64,000 nt of DNA. It comes from Teratosphaeria epicoccoides. Taxonomy: Eukaryota; Ascomycota; Dothideomycetes; Mycosphaerellales; Teratosphaeriaceae. The stretch is taken from positions 59,164 through 123,163 of the forward strand of contig JADDMT010000089.1 of assembly GCA_021401465.1 (NCBI GenBank), read 5' to 3'. A program made the translations under genes and the position numbers. This document shows, in pieces, positions 9,397-21,326 of this stretch (position 1 is the stretch's first letter; every line of letters starts with the position of its first letter). The notes under the pieces are model-generated. The model saw only the letters and a program-made list of their open reading frames with translations. It ran no database searches and was not told where the DNA came from.

Positions 9397-12300
9397 CGTG
9401 GGTACGCTTCTCGAAATGTATTGCAAAGGTGTAGTGTCCTCACTAGAGAGTAGACTCATCCGAGTCCAGAAAGCTTCTTTCGTAGCTTCCTACGAGTGCA
9501 AGAAGGCGTTGTAAAGCGTACTAGTCGGGTGTCGCAAGAATTGTTATAGTCGCTGCTAAGAGTAGACTAGATGACAGACAGAACTCGTGCTCGTGTTCAT
9601 CGGCGTCTCAGCTTACGCGCAACACGTGGTATCCCGAAATTTGATCTCGCAATCAGATTATGTTGTGTGTGCAGTCTATTTTTACGGAAGGTGTGTCTTG
9701 TTTCAAAGTCTATACACGCTCCTAGGCTGTGTCTGTCCGCCTGACTCGTCCTAGAGCATATGCCGTAGTGAGCAGGAGGAAGCTGTTGCGTACGAATCGA
9801 GAAACAGACTGTAGTAGCTAGCCCACGTTGCAACGAACCTTGCAATTTTGTTCCATTGTGAAAGTGGTGACACTAAGCTGAGACATCGACCATCGCCATG
9901 CAGTGGGACCATGAAGCCATTTGCAAATAGGCCCACATGTCATACGACATCACGAACAGACGATACCATCATGTAAGCACAGAAGCCCTGCAGAAGGACA
10001 ACTTCTCCGCCCCATCAAAGCCCTGCATCGAGACTAGCGGTAATGTCGCCAAATGAAGAGTTCAGACAGCTGGTCTCTTCTAGCGAGGGAGCTCGGAAGA
10101 TAATTGCAATGCTAAGCGGCATCCGTCTTATGAAAGTCAACCTCCTTTTACATAAGCAACATTATCGATCTCCCATTTCACCTTCTCCTTGCTTCTCGCT
10201 CGTATCCAATATCATGCCCAGTCATTGTTTGGCCTAGGTTCAAACGGGAGGAGGCGGAGAAAAAAGCAATCTGGTAGCTGCCCACTGGATTTCGAGGAGG
10301 AGCACTATTATGGCTCAAGGCTATAGTAGCACGACAACGAGAAACATACAGATTCGACTTTCTCGGTATCGCCCGCACGAAGATTCTACACGTGCAAAAT
10401 GCTCGCAATGTCGTTGCGAGTTCAATGCTACATGCCATAGCCTGAATAACAATGTTTGGTAGACTTGTCGTACCCCTACCCTGCCACACGCCAATGTTGA
10501 CCACAAAGAAGTCTTAAAGATGCAGGACAACGAGCTCAACGAGGCCGATTGAACAGTGTCCAGGTGTATATCGCTAGTTGCGCAAGGTTCAGCAACATAG
10601 TCGACTTGATCCTCTACTTTGGCCTAGTAGCATACCAAATTCGACAAATGACAACACTATATAGACTACGAGGCTAGGACAGGAGCGTATGGAATTCCTC
10701 TTGCCCTCCCTCGCCTGTCAAGGCTGATCATGCCTGCCTTACCGTTCTGGACACGGCAAAATGCTCACAAGGTTAAAGCGAGTCGAATAATGAATAGGCA
10801 ACGTCAGATATTCACTGACGGCGATACTAGAAAAGGCACGCATCTGGCGCTTCGGATAGGCATTCTTTGCGTTAGTCTCATGGCGCGACTAGTCGAATTT
10901 CCGACGGAGGATGTATCGGAGTCTGCCTTCTCAACCGTCAGTCGAGCGATTGTGAACCCAATAGTGCATACAGTCAGATGCGTTGGTCTTCCCTTTTTCT
11001 ATGCTTCTCATTAGTCCAGCGTGACCTAGCTATCGACGTGACGGTGCGTCCCTCCGGCCGTCACTCTAGCTGTTAAGCTGACTGACTGATCAAATGGAGT
11101 AGATGGCAATGGCTAGAATCGACCTCGAACATGTTTCACACTGTGTTAGTCATGGGTAGCAGCTAGGTTACAGGGAATCATCGCCTGTGTCGTCGTTATA
11201 GTCGTGGAGGCAGCCATTGAGCGCTACTGCTCATGTGCAAGGCGAGTAATAGCGCCTGCAGCCGGGGCTAGCAACGAAGGAGGTCGCGCATTCGTGTGTA
11301 AGCGGGAGCATGTTCAAAAGTCTTCACGCCGGACATGTGGTCGTCCACTTGCTACAGCGCCGTCCACGTTGTGCCTGTACAGGCCTTGGGCCTAAACCTT
11401 GCCACATACTCAGTCAGATGCAGTCCCGTGCTTAGCATGGTCAACATGCGCAGTATTGTCGACACGCGACTCGTTCCGTCGGATGACACTGATAGCGGTT
11501 GGTTGCGAGTTGGAGGTCCTGAGAAGGCACAACGGCAACCGATGGCTGTGAAGCTGTGATATCCGGACCTTCCATGTCCCACATCAGCAAGCGCCATATC
11601 AGCAGGTCACTATTAAGGCGGCGATGGTGTGCCACACTAATGATTCGGCCCTGGTACCAAGTGCCGCAATATTGCGTGTAGAAGCAGAAATGCGTGCTGG
11701 GGTTCTCTGGACCGAGCGTGTCTATGACTCGCGACATCCAATCGAGCTGCTGAAAGTCTTGGCGCTATTGCGCTGTCTAACGGTATCGATGATACGTGAC
11801 TTCACACACAGGATGCCTCCTAGCGTGCAGCACGAGCAGTCAGAACTTCTATGAGCTGTTGGCATAGCTCGCTGACAGCCGCCAGAACGCCACCCATCTC
11901 CCGCAACACTCATCCGTGAAGCCATAGAAAACCCGAAGCAGACACATCGCAACAGCGGACGGCGGGCTCGAGGCGCGTTGGATGGTGGATGGCGTCAAAA
12001 TCGCCGATTGCACAAGCGCGGGCGCTTTCCGAGGATGAGGACCAGTCGCGCAAGGCTGTAAGCTACACTTCATGAAATGATGGACCTAATCAAGCCACTG
12101 CAACTGCTCGTCTATAAGTATGCCGTATAGCGTGACTTCGAAAACTTCGAAGCTGGCCTCCATTCACTCAATGGTATTGAAGCGGATGGGAATGACTTTC
12201 CGTGGTGCCACTTACTAGCATCGTCAGCAAAGGGAAGCGTAAAGTCTGCGAGATAGGGAGCAATATCCAAAAAGTCGGAGTGCATTGGCTGATGCTGGAT

Positions 12301-13375
12301 TACGGCTTGTTGGATCTCTATGACGGGCTCGAACGAAGTAAAGAGCTGTGTCCTTTGAAGTCCAGGCAGTGTAGTGTAGTTGCGCCCAAGGACTGACATG
12401 GATGCTCTCGCAGCGAACATGCCGCTGCACACCTCGATGGCTTGAGGAAGCAGGGCAATTGGCATCCGGTGACATGAGCTGCATAGATCTAGGCCATCAT
12501 ATGCTCGAGATGGCAGACTGGAAATCCTCGTTAAGCCAATCCCACAATCTCCCGTGGTCCATGACTGCGGGTGTCTTCGCTAGAGGCCACCAGATCCGGC
12601 GGCTGATGGTCATTCGGCACAAGCTCTACGAAGGACGCATTGCTCCTGCTTATAGAAATGTAGAACGCGACATGCTATCATTTTTGACGATTTATCAGCT
12701 AAATTTGCGAGCCAGACTGACCTTGCATAGTGCTGCTCTTGACATTAAAGAGCAGGAGCTCGCTCCATCTTGATTGCTTAAAGATTTGGAGGCCCCAGAT
12801 GCGCCGGGCTCAAGATGATTGAGGCGGGAAAGAGCGTGAACAGTCGATCGTTCCATCGGCAAGTGGCGTTTCGACGAGGGCGCACTGTGAAGCGGCTGTG
12901 ACCTATCACGGAGAAGACGTCATCTCCAAAGGGGCCACCACGCTGACCTGACGCCACTTGCTTTAGTAGGCTGTCTGATCGAGCCATGCCTGGAAGTCAC
13001 AACTAGAGAGGTCCAAAGATGATCGCAAGTTCGAACCTCAACGTCAAAAAGAAACTTGTAGCAGAACATTAATGATCCGACGAGCCTTGCCCAGTGTTTG
13101 CATGGCCTATTTGTTCTGCGGCCAAGACCAGAAGGCCGACGTATGCAAGTAGTTCGCACCATGTTGACTCTCTCCGAGGTCAAGGGCCACGTTCGACATG
13201 GAGAGCAAGGCCCAATTCGTCACAACCTGCCTCCTGCTCCGACTTGTATGCAAGACCAACCCTCGCGACCGGACAAGGCTGACTCCCTCGTCGAGGATGC
13301 ACGCACCATCAAAGACACTCCGAAAAGTAGATGTGCGATCTGACTGCAGAGTGACAGGTCGGCTGTCAAGCATGG
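9397..13375. other. Long gene-sparse stretch
   Basis: Nearly 4 kb with no recognisable gene, transposon protein or RNA. The best unsupported frame is 12112-12465 on the minus strand (117 codons, ATG start), which has a fairly protein-like composition but no recognisable domain. Base composition is close to the rest, with no obvious TAG/TAA-rich RIP signature. Confidence 0.35.
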
Positions 13376-14084
13376 ATGAGCTTGCCGCCCTGGTGCACAA
13401 TCTTTCGCCGCTTACTGCTGCCGAAGCGCGCAGAGGTGGATTACGTGGGCGACTGCACGGTCATAGATCATATCGCGGCGCAGGAGCGGCTAACAATGCC
13501 GCAGTTGACAACATCAGAAGCCGGACCCAATGCTGCCAAAGTTTCGTCTGCGAGCACGGTTCCCAGCCCAGTGGGTGGGGTCCATTCGCCACCGAGTGCT
13601 CTGGACTACCTTAGCAAAAGCAGCTCCGGGCACGGTGCTGCTAAACTCAAGCGCAAGGGGCGCGGAGATGGCACGAACAAGAATATGGATTCCCCGCTTG
13701 TTCCATTGGCCAAATGTTCGGAAGCGACCGGCGGTGAACCTTTCAGAGACGAGAGTATGTCCTCTGACAGTGATGAAGAGGACGAGTCTGCTGACAGAAG
13801 GCGCATCACAATGCACAGACAGGAGCTCGCCCGGAGCCAAGCGATCCGGTACGCGCTGGAGCACGCCAGGCGTTCATCATTGAAGAATCTCGACGCCCGG
13901 GTTGAGGAACCAGAGTCGTACTGGCAAGGGTAGGTTCCGAGCTATGGAAGCCAGGATGCGCAGGATAGAGGAGCAAATGGATGCGCAGAACACGGAATAT
14001 GCAAGTCCAGAGCCGAAGGACGAACTAGCGCTGCGACTCGCAGGAAGCAAGAGTGTTGAGAAGAGAGGGGACTGTGAGTCGTGA
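13376..14084 (+). CDS. Possible orphan gene with coiled-coil-like C-terminus
   Basis: A frame from 13376 to 13933 (185 codons) is Ser/Pro-rich and then acidic and basic (DSDEEDESADRRR, HRQELARSQAIRYALEHARR). A second frame from about 13902 to 14084 continues in the same style (MEARMRRIEEQMDAQNTEY, heptad-like). The two overlap at a GTAGGT at 13930, so the gene may have a short intron or a frameshift there. Either way the composition across the junction is consistent with one helical, charged protein. No family recognised; the upstream start is uncertain. Confidence 0.3.
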
Positions 14085-14590
14085 TCGCCGGCGAAGCGTC
14101 TATATAGCTAGTCTTGTCCGATGGTTGTCAGCCTCGTTCCTTGAGACGGTTGCTGTCTTGGACAAATTGACTTTCGGATGTCCGTCAACACCCAGGCGGT
14201 CGTGAAGCTGATGGCCCTACTATTTCGTGAGTTTCTAGTCGCTCTGGATTCTCGTGTTCACTGGCTTACTAGTCGGCTGACGGTTGGCCGCCGGGTTGAT
14301 GAGACCAATAGGAAGGAGGAGAATTCAGGCGGATATGTATAAAGGGCGGGGCTTAGTTGATTCCTTTTCGATGGACGGCCCGAGAGGATGCCGGTGCCGA
14401 ATCTGGCAACGGCTAGGTACGCCTCCTAGACGACGACAATATCAATAACGAAAGCGAAACATATCGAATACTCATTCTTAATGCCATATACTCCTCCAGT
14501 CCTTATTTCACGTGACCCTGCTCACACCTCCTCAACCAGATCGGCCTTGCAACAATCTCAAGCATCTTTGACCCCATTACACCAACAACA
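14085..14590 (+). promoter_or_regulatory. Upstream region of the CAP gene with a TATA-like box
   Basis: About 500 bp. TATAAAG at 14338-14344 and a CCAAT at 14305-14309 lie about 250 and 285 bp before the CAP start codon, in the right orientation. No gene seen. Confidence 0.45.
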
Positions 14591-16227
14591 ATGGCAGCTC
14601 CTCCGACGGGCATGCATAATCTCACCACTCTCATCAAAAGGTAGGGATCCCGCCATGAACCACCATTGCCACTCCCCGCCACCACATCCAACTCAAGCCA
14701 GGGGACCTGCTCACTTCCCTCTTGCATAGACTAGAAGCAGCCACCTCCCGATTGGAAGACGTCGCCGATTCAGCAGAAGGACGGACACCGCAGATATCGT
14801 CCTCCACCACCGCCGCGCCTCCACCACCACCACCTCCCCCACCCCTCTCCCTCCCACCATCGGTGCAAGACTTCGACACTCTGATCGATAATGAATTGGC
14901 AGATTATCTTTCTTCCAGCAAGAATATAGATCCGGTGGTGGCAGAACAGGCAGCCGTTACCGCTACGCTGTATCGAGACCAAAGACGGTACATCCTGACA
15001 TCCACAAAAGCAAAAACACCTGACCTCAACAGTCCATCAATTCAGCAAGCATTACTCGGCGATGTTCAAAAGTCATCCACTCAAGCGTCAGCATTCAGAG
15101 AAAAACATCCAAAGCACGATCTGGGAGAGCAGCTGGCGATGGTGGGAGAAGGAGCTGGTGTATGGCAGTGGCTTCTCATCCCGAAAGTCATTCCAATGGG
15201 CAAGCCGGGTGATTATGTTGGGGAGGTGCTGGGCAGTGCACAGTTCTGGGGCAACAAAATCTTGACTAAGAACAAGAATGGTGGTGATGAGGGGCAGATT
15301 AAGCATGTGCAGGCGTATTATGCTCTTCTGAAAGCGCTGCAATCATACATCCGGAAGCACTTTGCCGGAGGGATTACCTGGAGAAACGACGGCATTGACG
15401 CGGTTGAGGCGTATAAGCAAGCGTCGCATGGCACAAATGGACCTCTACCTCCACCTCCTCCGCCCCTTCCAAACTTCGACAATGCCGCACCACCACCTCC
15501 ACCACTTCCACTCTCAAGCAAAGCACCAGCGGGAGACATGGGTGCCGTCTTCGAACAGCTCAACCGCGGCGAAGCAGTTACTGCAGGCCTGAAGAAAGTC
15601 GACAAGTCTCAAATGACCCACAAAAATCCCTCTCTACGCGCCGCCTCCACCGAAACAACCAGATCCAAAAGTCCCGGCCCAGGTCCTACTAAACCCAAGC
15701 CACCCTCAATGCGCCAGAATAGCACCGCCGCCTCGCCGAAACAACTTTCAGGAAAACAAGAACTCGACGGCAACAAATGGTTGATCGAAAACTGGGACTC
15801 ACCCACCGCACCCATCGAACTCGAAGTCTCCCTCACCCAATCCATCCTCATATCTCGCTGCAAAAACACCACCATCATTCTCAAAGGAAAAGCAAACGCC
15901 ATCTCCATCGACAACTCACCGCGCTTGCAGATCCTAGTTGAAACTCTGGTCTCTTCCATCGACGTCATCAAATCACCCAGTTTCGCAGTCCAGGTTACTG
16001 GCTCTTTACCGACCATCATGCTGGATCAAGTCGATGGCGCGAGTGTGTACTTGGGCAAGGAATCATTGGCGACGGAGGTGTTCACTAGCAAGTGTAGCTC
16101 GATCAATGTTGTGCTGCCGCCGGAGAATGAAGAGGATGATTCGAGGGAGTGTCCGTTGCCGGAGCAGATCCGGACGTATATCCAAGGTGGGAAGTTGGTG
16201 AGCGAGATTGTGGAGCATGCTGGGTAG
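14591..16227 (+). CDS. SRV2: Adenylyl cyclase-associated protein (CAP)
   Basis: Actin-monomer recycling protein that also links Ras to adenylyl cyclase in yeast. Two exons: 14591-14640 and 14730-16227, with an 89-bp intron 14641-14729 (GTAGGG...CATAG). The join gives the typical N-terminus MHNLTTLIKRLEAATSRLED, which binds cyclase and oligomerises. A proline run follows, then the helical folded domain (GVWQWLLIPK, LSPAQ-like AQFWGNKIL), a second polyproline stretch (SH3/profilin site), a WH2-like basic region, and the C-terminal beta-helix CARP domain (ELDGNKWLIENW, CKNTTIILKGKAN, ending LVSEIVEHAG). 515 residues, normal for the family. Convergent with the RING gene. Confidence 0.95.
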
Positions 16228-17125
16228 AAGCGCGTCGAAAAACTTTGCCTTCTTAGCTGTTGCTACCTTGTAGGATAATGAGATTCACATTCGGAGGGGG
16301 AGAGCGTACCTGTGCCGCATAGGTATTGTGTCAAAGCTATCTAGGATATGATAGACAGTCGAAGCCGAAAAATCGATCGCCTAGGAGGCAATCTTGCAAT
16401 CTCATCTCTCAAAACACTCGCCCAAAAAAACGCTACGCTATGCAAAACGCCAAGCTCAGCAGATCGACCGTTGACAAACACGCTTCTCCTCAAAACCTCG
16501 CGCGATGATACTCCCTCGACCCTCTCCCGCGCGTACTTACCGTAAAAACGGGATTGCCTCTCGCATCACAATAAATCACCGTCTGAGGTCTCGCCCGTTC
16601 TCTTCTCGCGGGCAAGATTACGGCACCGGTTTGTGCCACAGCGGTGTTCGCCATTACTTCTTCTTCGCCGGCGGTGAGGTCGCGAGGATCGCGTTCGGCG
16701 ACAGTACGCCAGCGATATTGTAGGTAGGCGCGGAGGGATGTAAGAAGCTGACGTCGGGACATTGGCTGGTGGGTGGAGTTGGTGGGTGGAGTAGGTATGT
16801 TGTTTGTGGTACTTGTGTTGGTGTCGGAGGCAGCGGTTGGTCGGTTGTCGGGTTCATCGCGGGCAGAACGTCGCTACCGTCTGTAGCGTGTGCTGGTCGA
16901 GGTAGATATCGACGCAGCTGAAGACCGCGATCGTAGTGTGACCCGCCTGACCAACGCATGCAGCCTGTCACGTCCTCGAGTCGATGTTTGTGTGGATCCA
17001 GCCAGGTCCACCGCTGACTCCGGCCGCACAATGCGGGTGAGTGGATGCCGACGATCGCTCTCTGCTGGCCTGCCATTATTGCTTCCGCCATCATCCACTA
17101 ACACTCATCACGTGTAAGCACATTT
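16228..17125. other. Convergent intergenic region
   Basis: About 900 bp between the 3' ends of CAP and the RING gene. A 67-codon Pro/Thr-rich minus-strand frame (16654-16857) and an overlapping frame at 16490-16762 are present, but neither shows a domain, signal peptide or good splice context. Confidence 0.3.
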
Positions 17126-18562
17126 TCATGATTTCGCGCCTGGATCATCACCTCTTGCACTACCATCACCCCCACTCGGACTGAACGCCTCCCGCATCCG
17201 CCCAAGCAGTCCACCGCTGCCACTACCCCTACTCGCCCTCCTCTGCGCTGGTCCAGAACTACTCATTCCCCTCCCCGGGCTATCCTCGACAGTATACGGA
17301 TGCTGAAGACTACCACTCTCCTGCCGATTCAACCCTGGAAATCCACCCGGCATCGTCCTGGGCGCCTGATGCTCCGGACTGTGCATGTTGTTCAATGGCG
17401 CCTGACTCGGCTCTCTCGGCCTCTGCGCATTCTGCCCCTCACCCTCTCTCGGCATTATACCTTGCCTGCAGTGTGGACAAGTATCGTGCTCACCCAACCA
17501 CGCTTTGATACACTCCCCATGGAACCAGTGACGGCAGGGCAGTTCAGTAATGGTAGCACCCGCCTGAACTTCATCCATGCATATACTACATTCCGCCTTC
17601 CCAGTCTTCTCATCCAAGTCATTCGTGCTCACTGTACGGGTGGGCAGAGCTTGAATGGCAGCTTCTGATGCTGGTCCTGGCGCATTACCCGCCTGGTGTT
17701 GTTCCATAAGCTGAGTGATGACACGGTCCAGATCTTCTTGAGAAAAGACAGCATCGCCTAGCGGCCCACCCAGCGGGCCGCCGCCCAGCAAATTGAACAG
17801 GTTAATTGGCATTCCAGCCTGACCATGCCCACCTGCCATAAACGGTCCGGGCCCAGCAAACATAAGCCCAGCATGCCCTCCGCCCGGCATGATGTTGGCA
17901 AACATCTGCGCCATCATCTGATCAATCATTTGCGGTTGCGGGTTGAAAGGCTGTGGTCCGTTGGCGTTGCGTGGACCAGGCATACCACCACCAGGCTGGC
18001 CCATATGCATCGTCGTAGCCGTATACGTAAACTGACCACGACCGCCTGGGAGATTGAATGTTCTGACTCGGGTGTTGGTTCGCGGCGACCCTGGAGCAGA
18101 TTGAGCGCGCTCTCGCTCCACTTCTGGCGACTGTGGTCTTTGATTTTGCTGACCCCCCAAAGCTCCGCTCAACATCGACCCGATGGCGCCAAACAATCCG
18201 CCACCCAAACCTCCGCCTTGTCCGTCAGCTGGCTGACCGCTGCCTCGCTCATCCTCTCTCTGGAAGCCACCCGGGCCATATGTGAAGGTGCTGTTGATTC
18301 TGCGATGCTGCGTGCCAGTCGGACCCCACTGTATCCCACCGATGTCATGCTCATCCGGGTCTGGTGCGCCATAGAAACCTGCATGTCCATGGTCATGCTC
18401 CAACGGTGGCGGCTCGTTTCGCGGGTCGTGATTCGGTTCGATGATCTCGGTGAAGTCGCTATGACATTCGGGGCATTCCAAGCCGTGCTCATCCCGATAC
18501 CACTCGTTCTCGCACGAATGGCAGTAGACCATGTCGCGCTGCTGACTCGTGCGGTCCGCCAT
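17126..18562 (-). CDS. RING-H2 E3 ubiquitin ligase, RNF115/RNF126-like
   Basis: Start chosen at 18562 (MADRTSQQRDMVYCHSC); 14 more in-frame residues upstream look like leader sequence. 478 residues. The N-terminal zinc ribbon (C14, C17, C30, C33) matches the BCA2 zinc finger of RNF115/126, which binds ubiquitin or BAG6-type partners in animals. The middle is Gly/Pro/Met-rich and disordered. A RING-H2 finger at about 325-365 (CSICMDEV...CRHWFH.EC...CPHCRQ) has all eight zinc ligands. The tail is Ser/Gly-rich. Expected to act in cytosolic protein quality control; exact substrates unknown. Confidence 0.9.
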   Translation of the reverse strand: MADRTSQQRDMVYCHSCENEWYRDEHGLECPECHSDFTEIIEPNHDPRNEPPPLEHDHGHAGFYGAPDPDEHDIGGIQWGPTGTQHRRINSTFTYGPGGFQREDERGSGQPADGQGGGLGGGLFGAIGSMLSGALGGQQNQRPQSPEVERERAQSAPGSPRTNTRVRTFNLPGGRGQFTYTATTMHMGQPGGGMPGPRNANGPQPFNPQPQMIDQMMAQMFANIMPGGGHAGLMFAGPGPFMAGGHGQAGMPINLFNLLGGGPLGGPLGDAVFSQEDLDRVITQLMEQHQAGNAPGPASEAAIQALPTRTVSTNDLDEKTGKAECSICMDEVQAGATITELPCRHWFHGECIKAWLGEHDTCPHCRQGIMPREGEGQNAQRPREPSQAPLNNMHSPEHQAPRTMPGGFPGLNRQESGSLQHPYTVEDSPGRGMSSSGPAQRRASRGSGSGGLLGRMREAFSPSGGDGSARGDDPGAKS

Positions 18563-19513
18563 GGGGGGAAGAGAAGGTAGCTGATCGCAAGGTGTGGCGC
18601 ACAAAATGAGATAAGGTACGTGATGGCAGGATGTAGGTGCAGGCGATGATGATGATGATGATGGTGATGATGATTGTTGTGTCTGGACGAAGTGACTTGT
18701 GTATGTGTATGTGGTATGTGAGGTACCGTACGTGGAGGGCAGTGGGCAGGCAGTGTTTGCTTGGCCGCCGAGCCGTGCTCTGCTCGTTCTTTGTCACGCT
18801 GGTCCGATGCCGCTTGCTTGGAAGCCTCGGTCGCTCTTGCCGGTAAAGTTCAAGAGTCAGTGGTTCTTTCCGGGTTGTGTGCTGCAGGTGCAAGTCGCGT
18901 GGTCGCCCAAGCAAAAGTCATAATTGGAAGGTGCATGTACAGCCGAGTGAAGGACGGTGACGTATGACGTCGCGTACGATCGCGTGGTGTTGTGGCGGGG
19001 CAGCTGTGGCGTTGACCACCTTCTCCACTGGAATGGAGAAAGGTCGTCTTCGTCGTTGCCAAATGCACAGCAGAATGTCAATTACATGAACACGTTGACC
19101 CTGTGAACGGCAACGTCTAGATGTGATGAGGTGTGGCTGTATCGCTGACAGAATCTGATCGAAGCCGAACGAAGCTGACTGGCGTGGCGTGTTAACCTCA
19201 GGCAAAAGACAGGACTTACTTGACTCAAGCGCCAAGGTAATGATCATGATTAATTATGTGCATGTGTCTCTCCTGCTCTTTCCGGTCAGCATCCCAACAA
19301 TTCCGACAATTCCGTTTCCTGCGTGGCAGGTACTCACCGTGACAGCAGGACCGTCAATATGATCCTACAAATTGACCCTAGGATTTTTCCAAGTGCAATA
19401 GAGCTTGTGCTCTCTCAACCGCCCTCCACAGCCATAAACTTCACAGTTCCGGGTGTAAATCGTTTGTGCCGCGTTGCTCGTACATGACCCCGAATTGAAG
19501 AAGGAGGAAGAAA
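18563..19513. other. Upstream region of the RING gene
   Basis: About 950 bp holding the promoter and 5' leader of the RING gene, including a GAT microsatellite. No other gene seen. Confidence 0.35.
18645..18674. repeat. GAT trinucleotide microsatellite
   Basis: Ten GAT units with one GGT interruption, 70-100 bp upstream of the RING-gene start codon; likely transcribed in its 5' leader. Confidence 0.9.
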
Positions 19514-19627
19514 ATGAGAACAGAACTGTATATCGGCGACGAATGGCTACCAGCAGAAGTCGGAGATAGCCATGGGACAGAAGATGATGTGGAGAGAGCC
19601 ATAGTGATGAGCCTTCAGGAAGCTTGA
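19514..19627 (+). CDS. Micro-frame ending in a UIM-like motif, 37 codons
   Basis: ATG at 19514, stop TGA at 19625-19627, with an in-frame TGA six codons upstream of the ATG. The peptide ends EDDVERAIVMSLQEA, which fits the ubiquitin-interacting motif pattern (acidic patch, hydrophobic, AxxxS, then E). It could be a free micropeptide or the last exon of a gene whose upstream exons I cannot find; GAAG at 19497-19500 could serve as an acceptor. It lies 34 bp from the 3' end of the convergent thiolase-like gene. Short enough that chance cannot be excluded. Confidence 0.3.
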   Translation: MRTELYIGDEWLPAEVGDSHGTEDDVERAIVMSLQEA

Positions 19628-19660
19628 GTGTGGTCGGTGTGTTACCTGTCGATTCCAGAC

Positions 19661-21326
19661 CTACAGCTTGGCCCTTGGAAACGTGAATAAATTCCTCCCA
19701 TCCTCACCGCTCCACACATATCCACTCCTTCCAATCGGCTCGACCTCCCAACTGCACAACTCCTGCAGCGTCTTCTCATCACCATGATTCGCCAGAAACC
19801 TCCTCCCATCACCCTCCAACCTCCCGACCACATGTCCCGTCTTTGCATTCCCATCCTTTCCAAACTCAACCGTATACGTCTCAATCGTCGCCGCGCCCTC
19901 CGCCTTCTCTGCAAGCTGCGGCACCTGCACATCCGTCACACACCGCGGCAAAGGATTTCGATTGGGATACGGTAGCCCATCTCGTCTCGGAGTACTAGAC
20001 AAGCATACAACATGCTGATACGTCACCCATCCGCCGTTGGCGAGCACTAGCCCTGATTTCCCCCCGTCGCCTTTTCTGAGCCGTCGTACAGATTCGGTGA
20101 TGGCGTGCATGCTGTAGTTGTTCCCCGCGCCGCCGAAAGATGTCAGTCCGCCTAGCAAGGTGATCGTGTTGGATGGATTGGTGATGGGGATGTCAAGATG
20201 TGCGCAGGCCAGTTTTGGAACAATGGGGAAACAGGAATACAAGTCGTAAAAGTCGATGTCGTGTTTGGTCAGGCCCGAAGCCTTTAGACCGGCGTCGAGA
20301 GAGCGAGATATGCAGGGTGACCACCAGAAAGCCGGTCGCTGCCAGACTGCAGCAGAGTGTTAGCACATCCGGAGCTTAAAGAGGGTAGTTGGTACAGCTT
20401 ACAGTCATTGCTGTCGCTTGTGCCTGCTCCACCCAGAGGATAGATCCATTTGCTCTCTGGAATGCCCACCTCTCGTGCATATTCAGTGGATGTCAATATT
20501 GCTGCCGCCGCGAGGTTGACCGTGTTGAATGCATTCATCAACAGCGGGTCTAGGAATCGGATCAGCACTATAATGCAATGCTTCGACTCCTCTCTCGCTT
20601 ACAAGGAAAGCATATCATTCTATTCCTCTTCTCCACAGCACCTATACTCAGCTCCGTCTCAGCCTTCTGACCACCATTCCACGCGTACTCATTTCTCTCG
20701 GCAACCTTTGCAAAGTCACCATAGAGCTTCGCGGACTCGGCGTGATTCTCTCGAATACTCTGATTCCGATGAGCTCGAAACCCATTCTCATACAGCGGGT
20801 AGATGTGAATCGGATTACCAATACCATGCCGGCTTCCCAAGCTCGGCTGGAGCTCTCGCGTCGTAGGAGAGAAGACTGACTTGATATCCTGGTCTAGTTT
20901 GGTCCATCCCGGAGGGGGCAGCCTACCAGCAGCTGCACATGCTGTCAAGGAGGCGAGAGCTTCCGCCCCAGTCACAATCGCAACTTTGCTCTCGCCCTTC
21001 GAGATCCTGCGGGCAGCTTCGTCGAGGAGAAGGGCAGGCTGATTGCCGCCGTGTTCGCTGTTGAAGGTCCTGGTCGGTTTGATGTGGAGCTCTTGACTGA
21101 TCAGGCCAGCAAGATCAGGGTATGGCCAAGTCCAAGTTTTGACAACATCTACGCTGTCGATCTCAGCAGCGAGTCTGGTCTTCTTCTTTCCAGCCAGACC
21201 AGTATCGTCGACGGATTTTTGTATGGCTTGAAGGATCAGCTGTAGGGGCTCGATAGCATTCTCCACTTTCTTCGATCGATTGACAATGTCTCCGACGCCG
21301 ACAATGATTGGGGTCTTGCGGTCCAT
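19661..21326 (-). CDS. Thiolase-like acetyl-CoA acyltransferase family protein
   Basis: Three exons: 20603-21326, 20403-20549 and 19661-20346, with introns of 53 bp (20550-20602) and 56 bp (20347-20402). The joins give MICFPYPLLMNAFN and SNDFWQRPAF and a protein of 518 residues. The N-terminus MDRKTPIIVGVGDIVNRS and the GGNQPALLLDEAA block are typical of a fungal/bacterial thiolase-fold family annotated as acetyl-CoA acetyltransferase-like, with an extra C-terminal domain (WEVEPIGRSGYVW). The usual thiolase nucleophile cysteine is not evident near GGNQP, so the reaction is uncertain. Probably a peroxisomal or cytosolic acyl-CoA enzyme by family; I see no clear C-terminal SKL. Divergent from the broken SDR gene. 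Confidence 0.85.

Noticed and set aside
12112..12465. 117-codon minus-strand frame with ATG
   Set aside because: No domain, signal peptide or conserved motif recognised; could be an orphan but support is too weak.
13018..13045. GGTTCGAAC on the minus strand, possible tRNA B box
   Set aside because: Flanking bases do not form a T stem and no D arm or anticodon arm is visible.
16490..16857. Two overlapping minus-strand frames, one starting MNPTTDQPLPPTPTQ
   Set aside because: Low-complexity Pro/Thr peptide without domain, signal or convincing splice sites.
17825..18580. Plus-strand frame of 251 codons
   Set aside because: Antisense of the RING-ligase gene; low-complexity shadow.
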